Below are positions 51,663 to 62,085 of a stretch of DNA of 64,000 nt, in pieces. Every line of letters begins with the position of its first letter. Position 1 is the first letter of the stretch. Origin of the DNA: Carnimonas nigrificans ATCC BAA-78 (lineage in GTDB: Bacteria > Pseudomonadota > Gammaproteobacteria > Pseudomonadales > Halomonadaceae); assembly GCF_000526695.1 (NCBI RefSeq), contig NZ_JAGO01000012.1, forward strand, positions 1-64,000, read 5' to 3'. Made by a program: the position numbers and the translations under genes. Below the pieces are notes generated by a model, which was not told where the DNA came from, ran no database searches, and saw only the letters and a program-made list of their open reading frames with translations.

Positions 51663-52748
51663 ATGTCAGGCAATACCTTCGGCAAGCTGTTTACCGTGAC
51701 CACTGCTGGCGAAAGTCATGGAGCAGGGCTGGTCGCCATTGTGGATGGTTGCCCGCCAGGACTTGCGCTTAGCGAAGCCGATCTGCAGCACGACCTTGAT
51801 CGCCGCCGCCCAGGGACTTCCCGCTATACCACGCAGCGGCGTGAAGGCGATCAGGTGCGTATTCTCTCGGGAGTGTTTGAGGGCGAAACCACCGGTACGC
51901 CGATTGCGCTCTTGATTGAAAATACCGACCAGCGCTCCAAGGATTATTCGGCGATCAAGGATCTGTTCCGGCCTGCCCACGCTGACTACACCTATCACCA
52001 CAAGTATGGTCGCCGTGACTATCGGGGCGGTGGTCGCTCCAGTGCTCGCGAAACAGCGATGCGCGTGGCGGCTGGTGCCATCGCCAAAAAGCTGCTGGCG
52101 CAGCAGGGCATTGAGGTGCGCGGCTATATGAGCCGCATGGGGCCTATTGAGCTGCCTTTTGTGAGCTGGGAAGGGGTCAACGACAATCCCTTCTTCTGTG
52201 CTGATGATTCGCGTATCGAAGAGCTGGAAGCCTTCATGGAACAGCTGCGTCGTGAGCAGAATTCGATTGGTGCCGAAATTACAGTGGTGGCAGAAGGTGT
52301 GCCGCCGGGCTGGGGCGAACCTGTCTTTGACCGCCTGGATGCCGATCTGGCCCACGCGCTGATGGGGATCAACGCGGTGAAGGGGGTTGAAATTGGTGAC
52401 GGTTTCAAATCCGTTGCGCAGCATGGCACTGAACATCGCGATGAAATGACGCCGCAGGGCTTCGCTAGCAATCACGCCGGTGGTGTGCTGGGCGGTATTT
52501 CCAGCGGTCAGCCGGTAGTGGCGCGACTGGCATTGAAGCCAACCTCGTCGATTACGACTCCGGGCCGCTCCATTAATACGTCAGGCGAGGCCGTCGAAGT
52601 AGTTACCAAAGGGCGCCACGACCCCTGTGTCGGTATTCGCGCCACTCCCATTGCCGAAGCCATGATGGCGCTAACGCTAGTGGATCATTGGATGCGTCAG
52701 CGCGCGCAAAATGGCGATGTCGAGGTCGCGACACCGGTGCTGCGTTAA
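51663..52748 (+). CDS. aroC: Chorismate synthase
   Basis: AroC makes chorismate from EPSP using reduced FMN, the last shared step of aromatic biosynthesis. The N-terminus [59 protein letters not shown], and [13 protein letters not shown] are all diagnostic. It has 361 residues. TCAGGA lies before the ATG. A terminator-type hairpin follows at 52827. Confidence 0.97.
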   Translation: MSGNTFGKLFTVTTAGESHGAGLVAIVDGCPPGLALSEADLQHDLDRRRPGTSRYTTQRREGDQVRILSGVFEGETTGTPIALLIENTDQRSKDYSAIKDLFRPAHADYTYHHKYGRRDYRGGGRSSARETAMRVAAGAIAKKLLAQQGIEVRGYMSRMGPIELPFVSWEGVNDNPFFCADDSRIEELEAFMEQLRREQNSIGAEITVVAEGVPPGWGEPVFDRLDADLAHALMGINAVKGVEIGDGFKSVAQHGTEHRDEMTPQGFASNHAGGVLGGISSGQPVVARLALKPTSSITTPGRSINTSGEAVEVVTKGRHDPCVGIRATPIAEAMMALTLVDHWMRQRAQNGDVEVATPVLR

Positions 52749-52826
52749 GCAGCGATCACCGGGTAAAGCCTCGCTCATGCGAGCGGGGCAAGCGCTGGTT
52801 AATGTTGAATGATGGTGTCTTTCTCC

Positions 52827-52880
52827 AACGCTGAATCTGATTGCTCTCATCGACAGTCGGATTCAGCGTTTTGCGTTTAT
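52827..52880 (+). terminator. Rho-independent terminator downstream of aroC
   Basis: An 11-bp perfect stem (52827-52837 with 52860-52870) with a 22-nt loop. It is followed by TTGCGTTTA. A weaker hairpin lies at about 52768-52789. Confidence 0.7.
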
Positions 52881-53150
52881 TACAGCGCTCCGCCTTATTT
52901 GCTTCTCTCCATCCTGAGCGGCGCTGTCACGACATTAACAAGCAGATATCCACCCTTTTAGTGATAACCGCTCAGAAATACCGAGATATGGGCATGGAAA
53001 ATCCGCTCATGCGACTTCTTCCAGCATATCCCTGACAGGAAGGCGGCGAGTGTTGTTGCTGCGTGACATTCTCGCGTAGAAGACGGATGCCGCTACTTAT
53101 GAAGTGTGGATATTTCTTCTTTTAGACGCAGTGCTCTAACAGCGAGAAAC
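52881..53150. other. Intergenic DNA between aroC and tsx
   Basis: No supported gene. Only short frames occur, none with a convincing ribosome-binding site or family match. Confidence 0.4.
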
Positions 53151-53184
53151 TCCGCCCATAACACCATAGAAGTGTTTGGGCGGA
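53140..53184 (-). terminator. Terminator of tsx (minus strand)
   Basis: TCCGCCCA (53151-53158) pairs with TGGGCGGA (53177-53184), and AACAC/GTGTT continues the stem with a one-base bulge. On the minus strand GTTTCTC follows. It starts 7 bp after the tsx stop. Confidence 0.7.
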
Positions 53185-53190
53185 AGGCGA

Positions 53191-54081
53191 TTAAAAGCTA
53201 TAGGTCACAATAAAGTATTCGCCCCAGCCGGTCGTTTTGGCCTTGAAGCTGCCAAGATCGGCGCCGGAGCGGAAGTTGCTGGCATTGTGGAAATAGCGGC
53301 CCACTACGCTAACGGCCCAGTGCGTCCATGACAGGGAGAGTACGTTGGTGGATACCCAGGCGGTGGAGGTGCGCACGCCGGGGTTATCCTTGTCGAGATT
53401 GGAGCCGAAATCATAATTGGTGAAGCCCACCCAGGTCAGGTCGGCGTCGGCGAGCTGCGTAAGCGGCACAATATATTTCACCTGTGCGCGATAACCGTCC
53501 CAACTGTTCTCATTACTGGCGCGATAGTTTTCGAACTGACGCCGTCCATAAAAGTTAAACGACAAATTAACGCGGCTGTGGGTATCAATATCGGTGCCTA
53601 ATCCGATATAGAGCGTGTGCTGGCGTCCATCGCGGTTATGGCCGAGATCAAAGACATCATCCGCTGCAATATAGAACTCCTTGAACGGCCCGATGCTCAG
53701 ATCCTTGCCGGTCAGATGGTTAATCGACAGGCGCGGCTCTAACTCCCAGAACAGCGGCGAGCCATCATTCCAGGCGCCCTTGTCTGCTCCGTTACCAATC
53801 CCCACGAACCTTGGCATATCAATATAGCCATAGAGATCCCATGGCCCCTTGCGGCCCATGAATTCATATTCAAGATAGACATCATCGACCGGCTGAGGCC
53901 CAAAGCGAATATCGTGACTGCCAATCACATTGATGTGCTGGGTCAGCCACTCCGACATATAGGGGCTGGATTTGCTTTGTGCCGGCACACTGGCGAGTTT
54001 ATGGGTATCGACTTCCTGCTGGGCACAGGCGAGAGAAGGCAGCAGCGCAGCGAGCGATGCCATGGCGAGCAATGATTTCAT
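53191..54081 (-). CDS. tsx: Nucleoside-specific channel-forming protein Tsx
   Basis: An outer-membrane beta-barrel for nucleosides. The signal peptide is MKSLLAMASLAALLPSLACA. Conserved blocks include GSHDIRFGPQPVDDVYLEYE, LYGYIDMPRF, GSPLFWELEPRLSI, IGPFKEFYIA, LGTDIDTHSRVNLS, and SWDGYRAQVKYIVP. It ends TTGWGEYFIVTYSF, with the terminal Phe usual for barrels. It has 296 residues and stands alone. Confidence 0.95.
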   Translation of the reverse strand: MKSLLAMASLAALLPSLACAQQEVDTHKLASVPAQSKSSPYMSEWLTQHINVIGSHDIRFGPQPVDDVYLEYEFMGRKGPWDLYGYIDMPRFVGIGNGADKGAWNDGSPLFWELEPRLSINHLTGKDLSIGPFKEFYIAADDVFDLGHNRDGRQHTLYIGLGTDIDTHSRVNLSFNFYGRRQFENYRASNENSWDGYRAQVKYIVPLTQLADADLTWVGFTNYDFGSNLDKDNPGVRTSTAWVSTNVLSLSWTHWAVSVVGRYFHNASNFRSGADLGSFKAKTTGWGEYFIVTYSF

Positions 54082-54826
54082 TGTGGTGTTGTTCCCGTTG
54101 TTATTGTTGGCTGACGTACCGAGAGGGTGAAGGAAAGGTACTCACAAGTGCACCGGCAGCGGGTGGAAATTGTCACGCGGCGCGTTCCCGATAATGAGCC
54201 AAAAGGCGATTATGTCGTTATTGCACTATCCTGCCGTGAAGTATGCCAGTAATACGATTGTGTTTGCTATCGGCCTGGAAACGCCATTACCCGGGAAATC
54301 CCGTCATGCGGCTACCAGTGCATGGTTGCGTGTGCCAGGTACGATAACGATAAAGCGCAATAGCGCGCAGTGTGGTGCGGTTTATGAGCAGTGGAGGGTA
54401 ATCGCGGTTCGCTGTGTGCCGTCAGCGCAATAATCTATCGCACGCGAAGCAACACCTTCCTTCGGCCTTGCTCTAATGCTTCGAGCGCCGAGAGATTCCT
54501 CCCTTGGCTTCTCGCGTGTCAGCCGCTTGCGGGTGACTGGTCGGGCCAAATAGAGGGAAGTCAGTAAAAAAGCCGCACTTGCCAGGCTTCATCAATGCGC
54601 CAGTAGGGGGGGCAGAAGGCTTCACTGGAAGATGTGTGCTGCCATTGGAGAAGGCGACGGGCGAAGAACATGCATGGTTTTTATCCAAGCCCCCGATCAA
54701 TCTCTGTATAAGTTGCTTTAATGAAGGAAAACAAGGCATAAAGTTGCCGTTTATTGGCTAGAGGTTGAAATTAAGTGCCTTTTTTGATCCAATGGTCGCA
54801 TTCATAATGTTAAGCAGGATTCGGCA
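54082..54826. other. Long intergenic region between tsx and leuC
   Basis: About 745 bp without a convincing gene. The frames at 54170-54433 (+) and 54473-54739 (-) show no domain, no clear ribosome-binding site and no neighbour relation. The tsx and leu promoters must lie here. I found no clear CRP, DeoR/CytR or leu leader-peptide sequence. Confidence 0.5.
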
Positions 54827-54854
54827 GCCCTTGAACAACCGTGGCGTCAAGGGC
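54827..54854 (+). promoter_or_regulatory. Hairpin in the leuC leader
   Basis: GCCCTTGA at 54827-54834 pairs perfectly with TCAAGGGC at 54847-54854, 20 bp before the leuC ATG and next to its ribosome-binding site. No T-run follows. It could act on translation or be incidental. Confidence 0.4.
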
Positions 54855-54874
54855 CGTTAACGAGGAGATAGGCG

Positions 54875-56323
54875 ATGGCCGCCCAGACATTGTACGACAA
54901 GTTGTGGCAAGCGCATTTGGTGAGCACCCGTGACGATGGCACGTCACTGCTCTACATCGACCGCCAGTTGCTGCATGAAGTCACTTCGCCCCAGGCGTTT
55001 GAGGGGCTGCGGCTGGCGGGGCGCACACCGTGGCGTCTGGATGCCAACCTGGCAACGGCTGACCATAACGTGCCGACTACTTCGCTGGAGCGCAGCGAAG
55101 GGGTGGATGGCATCAAGGACAACGTCTCGCGCATCCAGGTGATGACGCTGGATGACAACTGCCAAAGCTTTGGTATCGAGCTTTATTCGATCAACGATCT
55201 GCGCCAGGGCATCGTTCATGTGGTGGGGCCGGAGCAGGGCGCGACGCTGCCCGGCATGACAGTGGTCTGCGGCGACTCGCACACCTCCACGCACGGAGCC
55301 TTCGCCGCACTTTCTCACGGCATCGGCACCTCCGAAGTCGAACATGTGATGGCGACCCAGTGCCTGCTTCAGCGCAAGATGAAAAACATGCAGGTGCGTG
55401 TCGAGGGTGAACTGGGGCGTGGGGTTACCGCGAAGGATATCGTGCTGGCGGTGATCGGCAAGATTGGCACGGCGGGCGGTACTGGCTACGCCATTGAGTT
55501 TGCCGGTTCAGCTATTCGCGACCTGTCGATGGAAGGCCGTATGACCATCTGCAACATGTCGATTGAAGCAGGTGCGCGCGTTGGTCTGGTGGCTGCCGAT
55601 GAGACTACCTTTGACTATATTCGCAATCGTCCCTTCGCCCCCCGCGCCGAGCAGTGGGACGCGGCCGTCGCCTACTGGCGCAATCTGGTCTCCGATGAGG
55701 GCGCGCACTTCGACAAGATCGTCGAACTTGATGCCGCCGAGATCGAACCGCAGGTGACCTGGGGCACCAGCCCGGAAATGGTCGCAGGCGTGCACGACTC
55801 CGTGCCTGATCCTGCGCAGGAGAGCGATGCTACCAAGCGTCGCGGTATTGAGCGCGCCCTGGAATACATGGGGCTTGAGGCCAATCAGGCGATCACTGAT
55901 ATCAAGCTCGATTGCGTTTTCATTGGCTCGTGCACCAACTCGCGCATTGAAGATCTGCGTGAAGCGGCCAAGGTGGCCCAGGGCCGTCGGGTCGCCTCCA
56001 GCGTCAAGCTGGCGATGGTGGTGCCAGGCTCGGGTCTGGTGAAAAAGCAGGCTGAGAAGGAAGGGCTTGACCGCATTTTCAAGGAAGCGGGCTTTGAATG
56101 GCGTGAACCGGGCTGCTCCATGTGTCTGGCCATGAACGCCGACAAGCTGGGGGCGGGTGAACACTGCGCTTCCACCTCGAACCGCAACTTCGAAGGGCGT
56201 CAGGGCTACGGTGGCCGTACCCACCTGGTCAGCCCCGCGATGGCGGCAGCGGCTGCCATTGCCGGTCATTTTGTTGATGTGCGCGATTTTGATCAGGCTC
56301 CCCGCGCAGCGGTCAGCGCCTAA
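54875..56323 (+). CDS. leuC: 3-isopropylmalate dehydratase large subunit
   Basis: LeuC with LeuD isomerises 2- to 3-isopropylmalate. It carries a 4Fe-4S cluster on the Cys of FIGSCTNSR and of [13 protein letters not shown]. Other blocks are [20 protein letters not shown] and [14 protein letters not shown] at the end. It has 482 residues. GAGGAGAT lies 6 nt before the ATG. First gene of leuC-leuD-methyltransferase-leuB. Confidence 0.96.
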   Translation: MAAQTLYDKLWQAHLVSTRDDGTSLLYIDRQLLHEVTSPQAFEGLRLAGRTPWRLDANLATADHNVPTTSLERSEGVDGIKDNVSRIQVMTLDDNCQSFGIELYSINDLRQGIVHVVGPEQGATLPGMTVVCGDSHTSTHGAFAALSHGIGTSEVEHVMATQCLLQRKMKNMQVRVEGELGRGVTAKDIVLAVIGKIGTAGGTGYAIEFAGSAIRDLSMEGRMTICNMSIEAGARVGLVAADETTFDYIRNRPFAPRAEQWDAAVAYWRNLVSDEGAHFDKIVELDAAEIEPQVTWGTSPEMVAGVHDSVPDPAQESDATKRRGIERALEYMGLEANQAITDIKLDCVFIGSCTNSRIEDLREAAKVAQGRRVASSVKLAMVVPGSGLVKKQAEKEGLDRIFKEAGFEWREPGCSMCLAMNADKLGAGEHCASTSNRNFEGRQGYGGRTHLVSPAMAAAAAIAGHFVDVRDFDQAPRAAVSA

Positions 56324-56341
56324 CCCATTCGGAGAGGTACC

Positions 56342-56986
56342 ATGCAGAAGTTTGTACGTAAGGAAGGGTTGGTAGCACCGCTGGATCGCTCCAACGTCGA
56401 TACTGACCTGATTATTCCCAAGCAGTTCTTGAAATCAATCAAGCGCTCGGGGTTCGGCCCCAATCTGTTCGACGAGCTGCGCTATCTCGATGAAGGCTAT
56501 CCTGGGCAGGATTGCAGTCAGCGTCCGAAAAATCCCGATTTTGTGCTGAATCAGCCGCGCTATGAAGGTGCCAGTGTGCTGCTGGCGCGCAGTAACTTTG
56601 GCTGCGGCAGCTCGCGCGAGCACGCGCCCTGGGCGCTGGAAGATTTTGGCTTCAAGGTGATTATCGCGCCGAGCTTTGCCGACATCTTCTTCAATAATGC
56701 GTTCAAGAACGGCCTGCTGCTGATTACCCTTGATGAAGAGACCGTCGATCGTCTGTTCAAGGAAGTTGAAGCCAACGAAGGCTATCGTCTTGATGTCGAT
56801 CTCGACGGCCAGAACGTTATCACGCCCAGCGGGGAACAGATTCCGTTCGAGGTAGATTCATTCCGCAAATACTGTCTGCAAAATGGTCTTGATGACATTG
56901 GCATCACGCTGGAGCAGGCCGACGCCATCCGTACCTTTGAAGCGCAGCACAAGACCGAGCAGCCATGGCTGTTTCGCGATGCCTAA
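56342..56986 (+). CDS. leuD: 3-isopropylmalate dehydratase small subunit
   Basis: The swivelling small domain, 214 residues, with [13 protein letters not shown] and the loop [20 protein letters not shown] that contributes to substrate binding. GAGAGG lies before the ATG. It overlaps the next gene by 8 bp. Confidence 0.96.
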   Translation: MQKFVRKEGLVAPLDRSNVDTDLIIPKQFLKSIKRSGFGPNLFDELRYLDEGYPGQDCSQRPKNPDFVLNQPRYEGASVLLARSNFGCGSSREHAPWALEDFGFKVIIAPSFADIFFNNAFKNGLLLITLDEETVDRLFKEVEANEGYRLDVDLDGQNVITPSGEQIPFEVDSFRKYCLQNGLDDIGITLEQADAIRTFEAQHKTEQPWLFRDA

Positions 56987-57755
56987 GCCCACTGAAGGGG
57001 CCAGTCATGGTGCCGTGGTCGAGCGTCAGTTCGGCGGTCAGGCGGCGGCCTATCTGACGAGTCAGGTGCATGCCCAGGGCGAGGAGTTTCAGGCGCTGCG
57101 TGAGCGGGTGAGCAGGATGGCATCGCCGCGCGTGCTTGATCTCGGCTGTGGTGCGGGTCATGTCAGCTTTCAGTTGGCGGATCTGGCGGGCGAAATGACG
57201 GCGTATGACCTATCGCCGCGCATGCTGGCGGTGGTCGCAGAGACAGCGCGCGAGCGTGAATACGACAATATTTGCACCGTGCAGGGAGTAGCGGAGGCGC
57301 TACCCTTTGACGAGGCCAGTTTCGACGTGGTGATAAGCCGGTTTTCGGCCCATCACTGGCGCGATCTCGGCGCGGCACTGCGCGAAGTCCGGCGCGTGCT
57401 CAAGCCCGGTGGCGTGGCAGCCTTCATTGATGTGGTGGCGTCAGGGCAGCCGCTCTTTGACAGCTTTTTACAAACCGTCGAGATGCTGCGTGACACCAGC
57501 CATGTGCGTGATTACAGCGTGGGCGAGTGGACACGGCAGGTCGGCGAGGCGGGGCTTGATGTAACCGCGACGCAGCGCCAGAAGCTGCGCCTCGACTTCT
57601 CTAGTTGGATTGAGCGTATGAAAACCCCCGACGTGATGCGCGACGCGATTCGTCGCTTGCAGCAGGATGTGGGGCAGGAAGTGCGCGACGCTTTCGATAT
57701 TGATACGGATGGCTCGTTTACCACCGACATGCTGGTGCTGTGGGCGACGAAGTGA
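56979..57755 (+). CDS. SAM-dependent methyltransferase between leuD and leuB
   Basis: A class I methyltransferase of 258 residues with [18 protein letters not shown] (SAM motif I), [13 protein letters not shown], and [16 protein letters not shown]. It resembles UbiE/BioC-like small-molecule methyltransferases, but its substrate is unknown. It starts at ATG 56979 inside the leuD stop region and ends just before leuB, so it is co-translated with the leucine genes. The same position is occupied by a methyltransferase in pseudomonads. Confidence 0.88.
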   Translation: MPKPTEGASHGAVVERQFGGQAAAYLTSQVHAQGEEFQALRERVSRMASPRVLDLGCGAGHVSFQLADLAGEMTAYDLSPRMLAVVAETAREREYDNICTVQGVAEALPFDEASFDVVISRFSAHHWRDLGAALREVRRVLKPGGVAAFIDVVASGQPLFDSFLQTVEMLRDTSHVRDYSVGEWTRQVGEAGLDVTATQRQKLRLDFSSWIERMKTPDVMRDAIRRLQQDVGQEVRDAFDIDTDGSFTTDMLVLWATK

Positions 57756-57772
57756 CAGTTCAAGGAATGGAA

Positions 57773-58852
57773 ATGACGAAGAAAATTCTGGTGTTGCCCG
57801 GTGATGGTATCGGGCCTGAAATTACCCGCGAAGCGATCAAGGTGATCGAGGCGTTGAAGCCGCACGGTTTCGACGTAGAGCTTGAATACGGCAAGGTGGG
57901 CGGCGACGCTATCGACGCCACCGGTGAACCGCTTCCCGAAGCGACCGTCACGGCTGCCAAGGCCGCCGATGCGGTGCTGCTCGGTGCCGTAGGTGGGCCC
58001 AAGTGGGATAAGCTGGAAGATATCTCCAAGCGTCCTGAAAAAGGGCTGCTGGGTATCCGCAAAGCGCTGAATCTGTTCGGTAATCTGCGCCCCGCGATTC
58101 TGTACCCGCAGTTGGCATCGGCATCAGCGCTCAAGCCTGAAGTGGTGTCGGGGCTGGATATCATGATCGTGCGTGAACTGACCGGCGGCATCTATTTCGG
58201 ACAGCCGCGCGGTATCGAAACCCGCGAAGACGGTACGCGCTACGGCTACAACACCTATATCTATGATGAAAACGAAGTGCGCCGCATCGGTCGGGTTGCC
58301 TTCGAGATGGCGCAAAAGCGTAACAAGAAGGTGTGTTCGGTCGACAAGGCCAATGTACTGGAAGCTACCATTCTGTGGCGGGAAGTCATGGAAGAGCTGG
58401 CAAGCGACTATCCCGATGTCGAGCTTTCCCACATGTATGTCGATAACGCCGCCATGCAGCTGGTACGCGCACCGAAGCAGTTCGACGTTATCGTGACCGG
58501 CAACATGTTCGGCGATATTCTCTCCGATGAAGCCTCGATGCTGACCGGTTCGATCGGTATGCTCCCCTCTGCTTCCTTGAACGACAAGGGCCAGGGCATG
58601 TTCGAACCGATTCACGGCAGTGCGCCTGATATTGCTGGAAAAGAAATAGCCAATCCGCTGGCCACCATTTTGTCGGTTGCGATGATGCTGCGCTATACGC
58701 TGGATCAGCCCGCGCTGGCAGAGCGTATCGAAGCCGCCGTTGGCAAGGTGCTCGACGATGGCCTGCGTACCGCTGACATCGCGGGTGAGGGCGAAGCGGT
58801 CGTCTCCACCAGCGAAATGGGCGATGCGGTGGTCAGCGCTCTGGCTTCCTAA
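57773..58852 (+). CDS. leuB: 3-isopropylmalate dehydrogenase
   Basis: LeuB oxidatively decarboxylates 3-isopropylmalate with NAD. The start [17 protein letters not shown] is the family N-terminus. [40 protein letters not shown], and [20 protein letters not shown] follow. It has 359 residues from ATG 57773, with AAGGA 6-7 nt upstream; the ATG at 57767 is too close to it. Confidence 0.96.
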   Translation: MTKKILVLPGDGIGPEITREAIKVIEALKPHGFDVELEYGKVGGDAIDATGEPLPEATVTAAKAADAVLLGAVGGPKWDKLEDISKRPEKGLLGIRKALNLFGNLRPAILYPQLASASALKPEVVSGLDIMIVRELTGGIYFGQPRGIETREDGTRYGYNTYIYDENEVRRIGRVAFEMAQKRNKKVCSVDKANVLEATILWREVMEELASDYPDVELSHMYVDNAAMQLVRAPKQFDVIVTGNMFGDILSDEASMLTGSIGMLPSASLNDKGQGMFEPIHGSAPDIAGKEIANPLATILSVAMMLRYTLDQPALAERIEAAVGKVLDDGLRTADIAGEGEAVVSTSEMGDAVVSALAS

Positions 58853-59007
58853 TGCAAAGCAGCGCCCCAGGCGCTGCGGCATGAATTTAACTGCGCGCAT
58901 CTCGTGATGGGATGCGCGTTCGCTTATCAGGCGTCATACTGGTTGCCGTATCACAGGATAACCAGCAGGGAAGCAGCCACTTCCCGTACAGTAGGGTCGA
59001 GAACATT

Positions 59008-60126
59008 ATGCTCAGGGTAGGATTCGTCGGTTGGCGAGGAATGGTGGGCTCCGTGCTGATGCAACGGATGCTCGAAGAACAGGATTTTCACGGTATCGAA
59101 CCGGTATTTTTCTCCACCTCACAGGCAGGGCAGGCAGGCCCTGATATCGGTGTGGAAGTACCTGCGTTAAAGGATGCCCACGATATTCAGGCGCTGAAAT
59201 CCGTCGATGTCATTATTACCTGCCAGGGTGGCGATTACACCAAGGCGATCTATCCGGCGCTGCGTGAAGCGGGCTTCAACGGCTACTGGATTGATGCCGC
59301 CAGTACCCTGCGCATGGCCGATGATGCGGTGATCGTGCTTGATCCGGTGAACCGCAACTTGATTGACCAGCGGCTTGATGCCGGTATTACCACCTTCGCA
59401 GGCGGTAACTGCACCGTTAGCCTGGCGCTGATGGGACTGGGCGGGCTGTTTGACGCGGGGCTGGTGGAGTGGGCCACTTCCATGACCTATCAGGCGGCTT
59501 CGGGTGCTGGTGCCCAGAACATGCGTGAGCTGCTGGTGCAGATGCGCGCGCTGGGGCAGGCGGCCAACGCTGAACTGGATCAGCCGGCCAGTGCCATTTT
59601 GGACATTGATCGCAAGGTGACCGCCGCGATGCGGGACGGCACGCTGCCTACTGACCGTTTCGGTGCGCCGCTGGCGGGGTCGCTGCTGCCCTGGATCGAC
59701 GTTGAGCTGGACAACGGCCAGAGCAAGGAAGAGTGGAAGGGCGGAGCCGAAACCAACAAGATTCTGGGGCTGGCCCCCGGCACTGTGCCCATCGACGGCA
59801 CCTGCGTGCGAATCGGTGCGATGCGCTGCCATGCTCAGGCGTTTACCATCAAGCTCAAGCACGACGTACCGCTTGACGAGATCGAAAACCGTATCGCCGA
59901 GCATAACCAATGGGCGCAGGTGGTGCCCAACCACAAGCAGCAGACCCTTGAGCAACTGACCCCCACGGCGGTCACGGGCACGCTGAAGGTGCCGGTCGGG
60001 CGCCTGCGCAAGCTTGCCATGGGCGACGAATATCTGTCGGCCTTCTCGGTAGGCGATCAGCTCTTGTGGGGCGCTGCCGAGCCGTTGCGCCGCATGCTGG
60101 ATATTCTTAAACAGCGCCATGGATGA
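59008..60126 (+). CDS. asd: Aspartate-semialdehyde dehydrogenase
   Basis: Asd reduces aspartyl phosphate to the semialdehyde for lysine, threonine, methionine and diaminopimelate. The N-terminus [18 protein letters not shown] binds NADP. The catalytic Cys is in [16 protein letters not shown], and the [12 protein letters not shown] and [16 protein letters not shown] segments match the Gram-negative branch. It has 372 residues from ATG 59008; upstream frame to 58912 does not fit the family. Confidence 0.96.
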   Translation: MLRVGFVGWRGMVGSVLMQRMLEEQDFHGIEPVFFSTSQAGQAGPDIGVEVPALKDAHDIQALKSVDVIITCQGGDYTKAIYPALREAGFNGYWIDAASTLRMADDAVIVLDPVNRNLIDQRLDAGITTFAGGNCTVSLALMGLGGLFDAGLVEWATSMTYQAASGAGAQNMRELLVQMRALGQAANAELDQPASAILDIDRKVTAAMRDGTLPTDRFGAPLAGSLLPWIDVELDNGQSKEEWKGGAETNKILGLAPGTVPIDGTCVRIGAMRCHAQAFTIKLKHDVPLDEIENRIAEHNQWAQVVPNHKQQTLEQLTPTAVTGTLKVPVGRLRKLAMGDEYLSAFSVGDQLLWGAAEPLRRMLDILKQRHG

Positions 60127-60154
60127 GTGATATTCATCGTTAAGTGCTGATGAC

Positions 60155-60190
60155 AACTCCTCGCAGAATCCCGCTCTGCGGGGAGTTTTT
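60155..60190 (+). terminator. Rho-independent terminator after asd
   Basis: A 13-bp stem with one G-T pair (60155-60167 with 60175-60187), a 7-nt loop and T-run to 60190. Confidence 0.9.
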
Positions 60191-60275
60191 CTTCCAGGAA
60201 GGGAGCGTGCCGGTACGCCCAGGGCGGTCGCTCGATTTTTTTGCGTTGACATTGGTGTGCCATTGGTGCTTCATT

Positions 60276-60294
60276 GATAATGATAATTAATATC
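60276..60294. promoter_or_regulatory. Fur box upstream of the P19-type gene
   Basis: The 19-bp GATAATGATAATTAATATC agrees with the Fur consensus at 17 of 19 positions, counted by hand. It ends 46 bp before the gene start. A TTGACA at 60246-60251 may be the -35 element. The gene should therefore be iron-repressed. Confidence 0.85.
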
Positions 60295-60340
60295 ATTTAA
60301 TAAATCGAGCACTCAGATTCACCTCATCAGCGAGAAAAAC

Positions 60341-60871
60341 ATGGCAAGGTTAACAACAGCCGTCGTCGCGGCAGCAATAGGTATGGGGCTGGCAAGCAGC
60401 GCAGCTCAGGCAGAAGAGTTTCCGATCGGCGGTCCTGTCACGCATCATCATCTGGAAATCGCTTCCGCCTATCTTGAAAATATCTCTACCTCGCCGATGC
60501 CGGTCTCCATGGCGATGGACAAGGACGTTGTTCATCTTGAGACCGACGTACATGCGCTGAAGGATAACCCTTGGGGATACAGCGAAGGCAGTTGGGTTCC
60601 TTACATGAGCGTTGACTACGTGATTCGCAAGGAAGGGGATGATAAGTACCTTGAATTCGGTCGCTTGCTGCCGATGTCGGCGGCTGATGGGCCGCACTAT
60701 GCCAATTCCGTCAAACTGGACGGCAAAGGGCGCTATACCGTGATCTTCAAATACAGCGCGCCGGATGACAACGGCTACCAGCGCCACGTCGGCAAGGAAA
60801 CCGGCATCGAACAGTGGTTTACCCCCTTCACTCAAAGCTTTACCTTCAATTATCCGCAGAAGGCGAACTAA
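60341..60871 (+). CDS. P19/FetP-type periplasmic iron-transport protein
   Basis: A 176-residue secreted protein with a signal peptide (LTTAVVAAAIGMGLASSAAQAEE). It is followed by FPIGGPVTHHHLEIASAYL and later VVHLETDVHALKDNPWG. The Met/His pattern (MAMDK, ETDVHA, GPHYANSVKL) is that of the Tp34/P19 family, which binds copper and iron and works with an FTR1-type permease. No permease gene lies next to it here. It has its own Fur box and stands alone. Confidence 0.9.
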   Translation: MARLTTAVVAAAIGMGLASSAAQAEEFPIGGPVTHHHLEIASAYLENISTSPMPVSMAMDKDVVHLETDVHALKDNPWGYSEGSWVPYMSVDYVIRKEGDDKYLEFGRLLPMSAADGPHYANSVKLDGKGRYTVIFKYSAPDDNGYQRHVGKETGIEQWFTPFTQSFTFNYPQKAN

Positions 60872-60882
60872 CGGGACAGAGC

Positions 60883-60912
60883 CCGGCGATGGTATCTCGT
60901 CACCATCGCCGG
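60883..60912 (+). terminator. Hairpin after the P19-type gene
   Basis: A perfect 11-bp stem CCGGCGATGGT/ACCATCGCCGG with an 8-nt loop, 11 bp after the stop. It is followed by CCCCTGC, so there is no U-tract. Confidence 0.5.
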
Positions 60913-61149
60913 CCCCTGCTGCTGAGCGCTTTCTGCTGCCGTGCAAACCCGCCGCAGCGGCCACTTCCTTTGATGCGTTTCACCTTCCGCATATGGATCG
61001 CACCTGCCTGACCTGCCACACGCTGTACCGAGCTATCGACCAATGGGATAGCGAGGTGGTTTGCGAAGCCTCTACAGGTCAGCGATAATTCCCGCCTTCT
61101 TCGACGCCTATCTCCGGCGTTATTGTCGTTACTCTGTTGCGGAACCCAG

Positions 61150-62085
61150 ATGTCGCTTTTTGCCAAGCTTGATGAACGCACGCCGCTGACCGGGCGCATT
61201 GCCCTGGGCATTGAATATGAAGGGACTGCCTACTGTGGCTGGCAGCGGCTCAAGCATGCTCCTTCCATTCAGCAGTCGTTGGAAGAAGCGCTGGCAAAGG
61301 TGGCGCGTGCGCCGGTTGAACTGTCGGCAAGTGGACGCACCGATAGTGGTGTCCATGCCTGCCGCCAGATTGCTCACTTTGATGCGCCGTCTGCGCGCAG
61401 CCAGAAAGCTTGGGTGATGGGCGTGAATGCCAACCTGCCGCGTGATATCAGAGTGCACTGGGCAGTGTCGGTGAGTGACGATTTCCATTCGCGTGCCAGC
61501 GCCATTGCGCGACGCTACCGCTACGTTATCTACAATAGTGCGCGAGCGCCCGCTCTCGACCGCCAGCTATTAACCTGGCACCGCACGCTGCTGGATGCCG
61601 AGCGCATGCATCAGGCTGCACAGGTGCTGGTGGGCGAACACGATTTTTCGGCTTTCCGTGCGGCGCGCTGTCAATCCAGTACCCCCTGGCGTCACCTCCA
61701 TTTCATTGAGGTCAATCGCTATGGGCCGCTGGTCGTGATCGACGTTCAGGCCAACGCCTTCCTTCACCATATGATTCGTAATATCGCAGGTACACTGCTC
61801 GCGATTGGCGATCAGCGCTACCCCGTTGAATGGTGCGGGGAGCTATTGAAGGCGGGTGTGCGTGCCGAGGCGGGAGCTACGGCACCTGCCAGCGGGCTGC
61901 ATTTTGTGGATGCACGCTACGCTGCCAGCGAGGAGCTTCCCGCTACCCCACTGGGGCCAGTAGCGCTGGCCTTTCTCGGGGAATGGAGCGGTGAGCGCGA
62001 GGTGCCGATCGGTCATTACCTTGAGCAGCGCCGCGCGCGTATTGCCGAGCATTTGGCGCAGGGCCGTCAGGAGGATCAGGCGTGA
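61150..62085 (+). CDS. truA: tRNA pseudouridine synthase A
   Basis: TruA makes pseudouridine 38-40 in tRNA anticodon arms. The catalytic Asp is in ASGRTDSGVHACRQIAHF. LGIEYEGTAYCGWQR is at the N-terminus, and NAFLHHMIRNIAGTLLAIG is near the C-terminus. It has 311 residues from ATG 61150, with GCGGAA upstream; a TTG at 61123 would add nine residues. It overlaps trpF by 4 bp. Confidence 0.96.
   Translation: MSLFAKLDERTPLTGRIALGIEYEGTAYCGWQRLKHAPSIQQSLEEALAKVARAPVELSASGRTDSGVHACRQIAHFDAPSARSQKAWVMGVNANLPRDIRVHWAVSVSDDFHSRASAIARRYRYVIYNSARAPALDRQLLTWHRTLLDAERMHQAAQVLVGEHDFSAFRAARCQSSTPWRHLHFIEVNRYGPLVVIDVQANAFLHHMIRNIAGTLLAIGDQRYPVEWCGELLKAGVRAEAGATAPASGLHFVDARYAASEELPATPLGPVALAFLGEWSGEREVPIGHYLEQRRARIAEHLAQGRQEDQA

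Noticed and set aside
54170-54433. 87-residue plus-strand frame upstream of leuC
   Set aside because: There is no family pattern and no ribosome-binding site.
54473-54739. 88-residue minus-strand frame between tsx and leuC
   Set aside because: There is no recognisable domain, no good ribosome-binding site and no neighbour link. It could be noise in a long gap.
59167-60252. 361-residue minus-strand open frame
   Set aside because: It is the shadow of asd and the terminator region.
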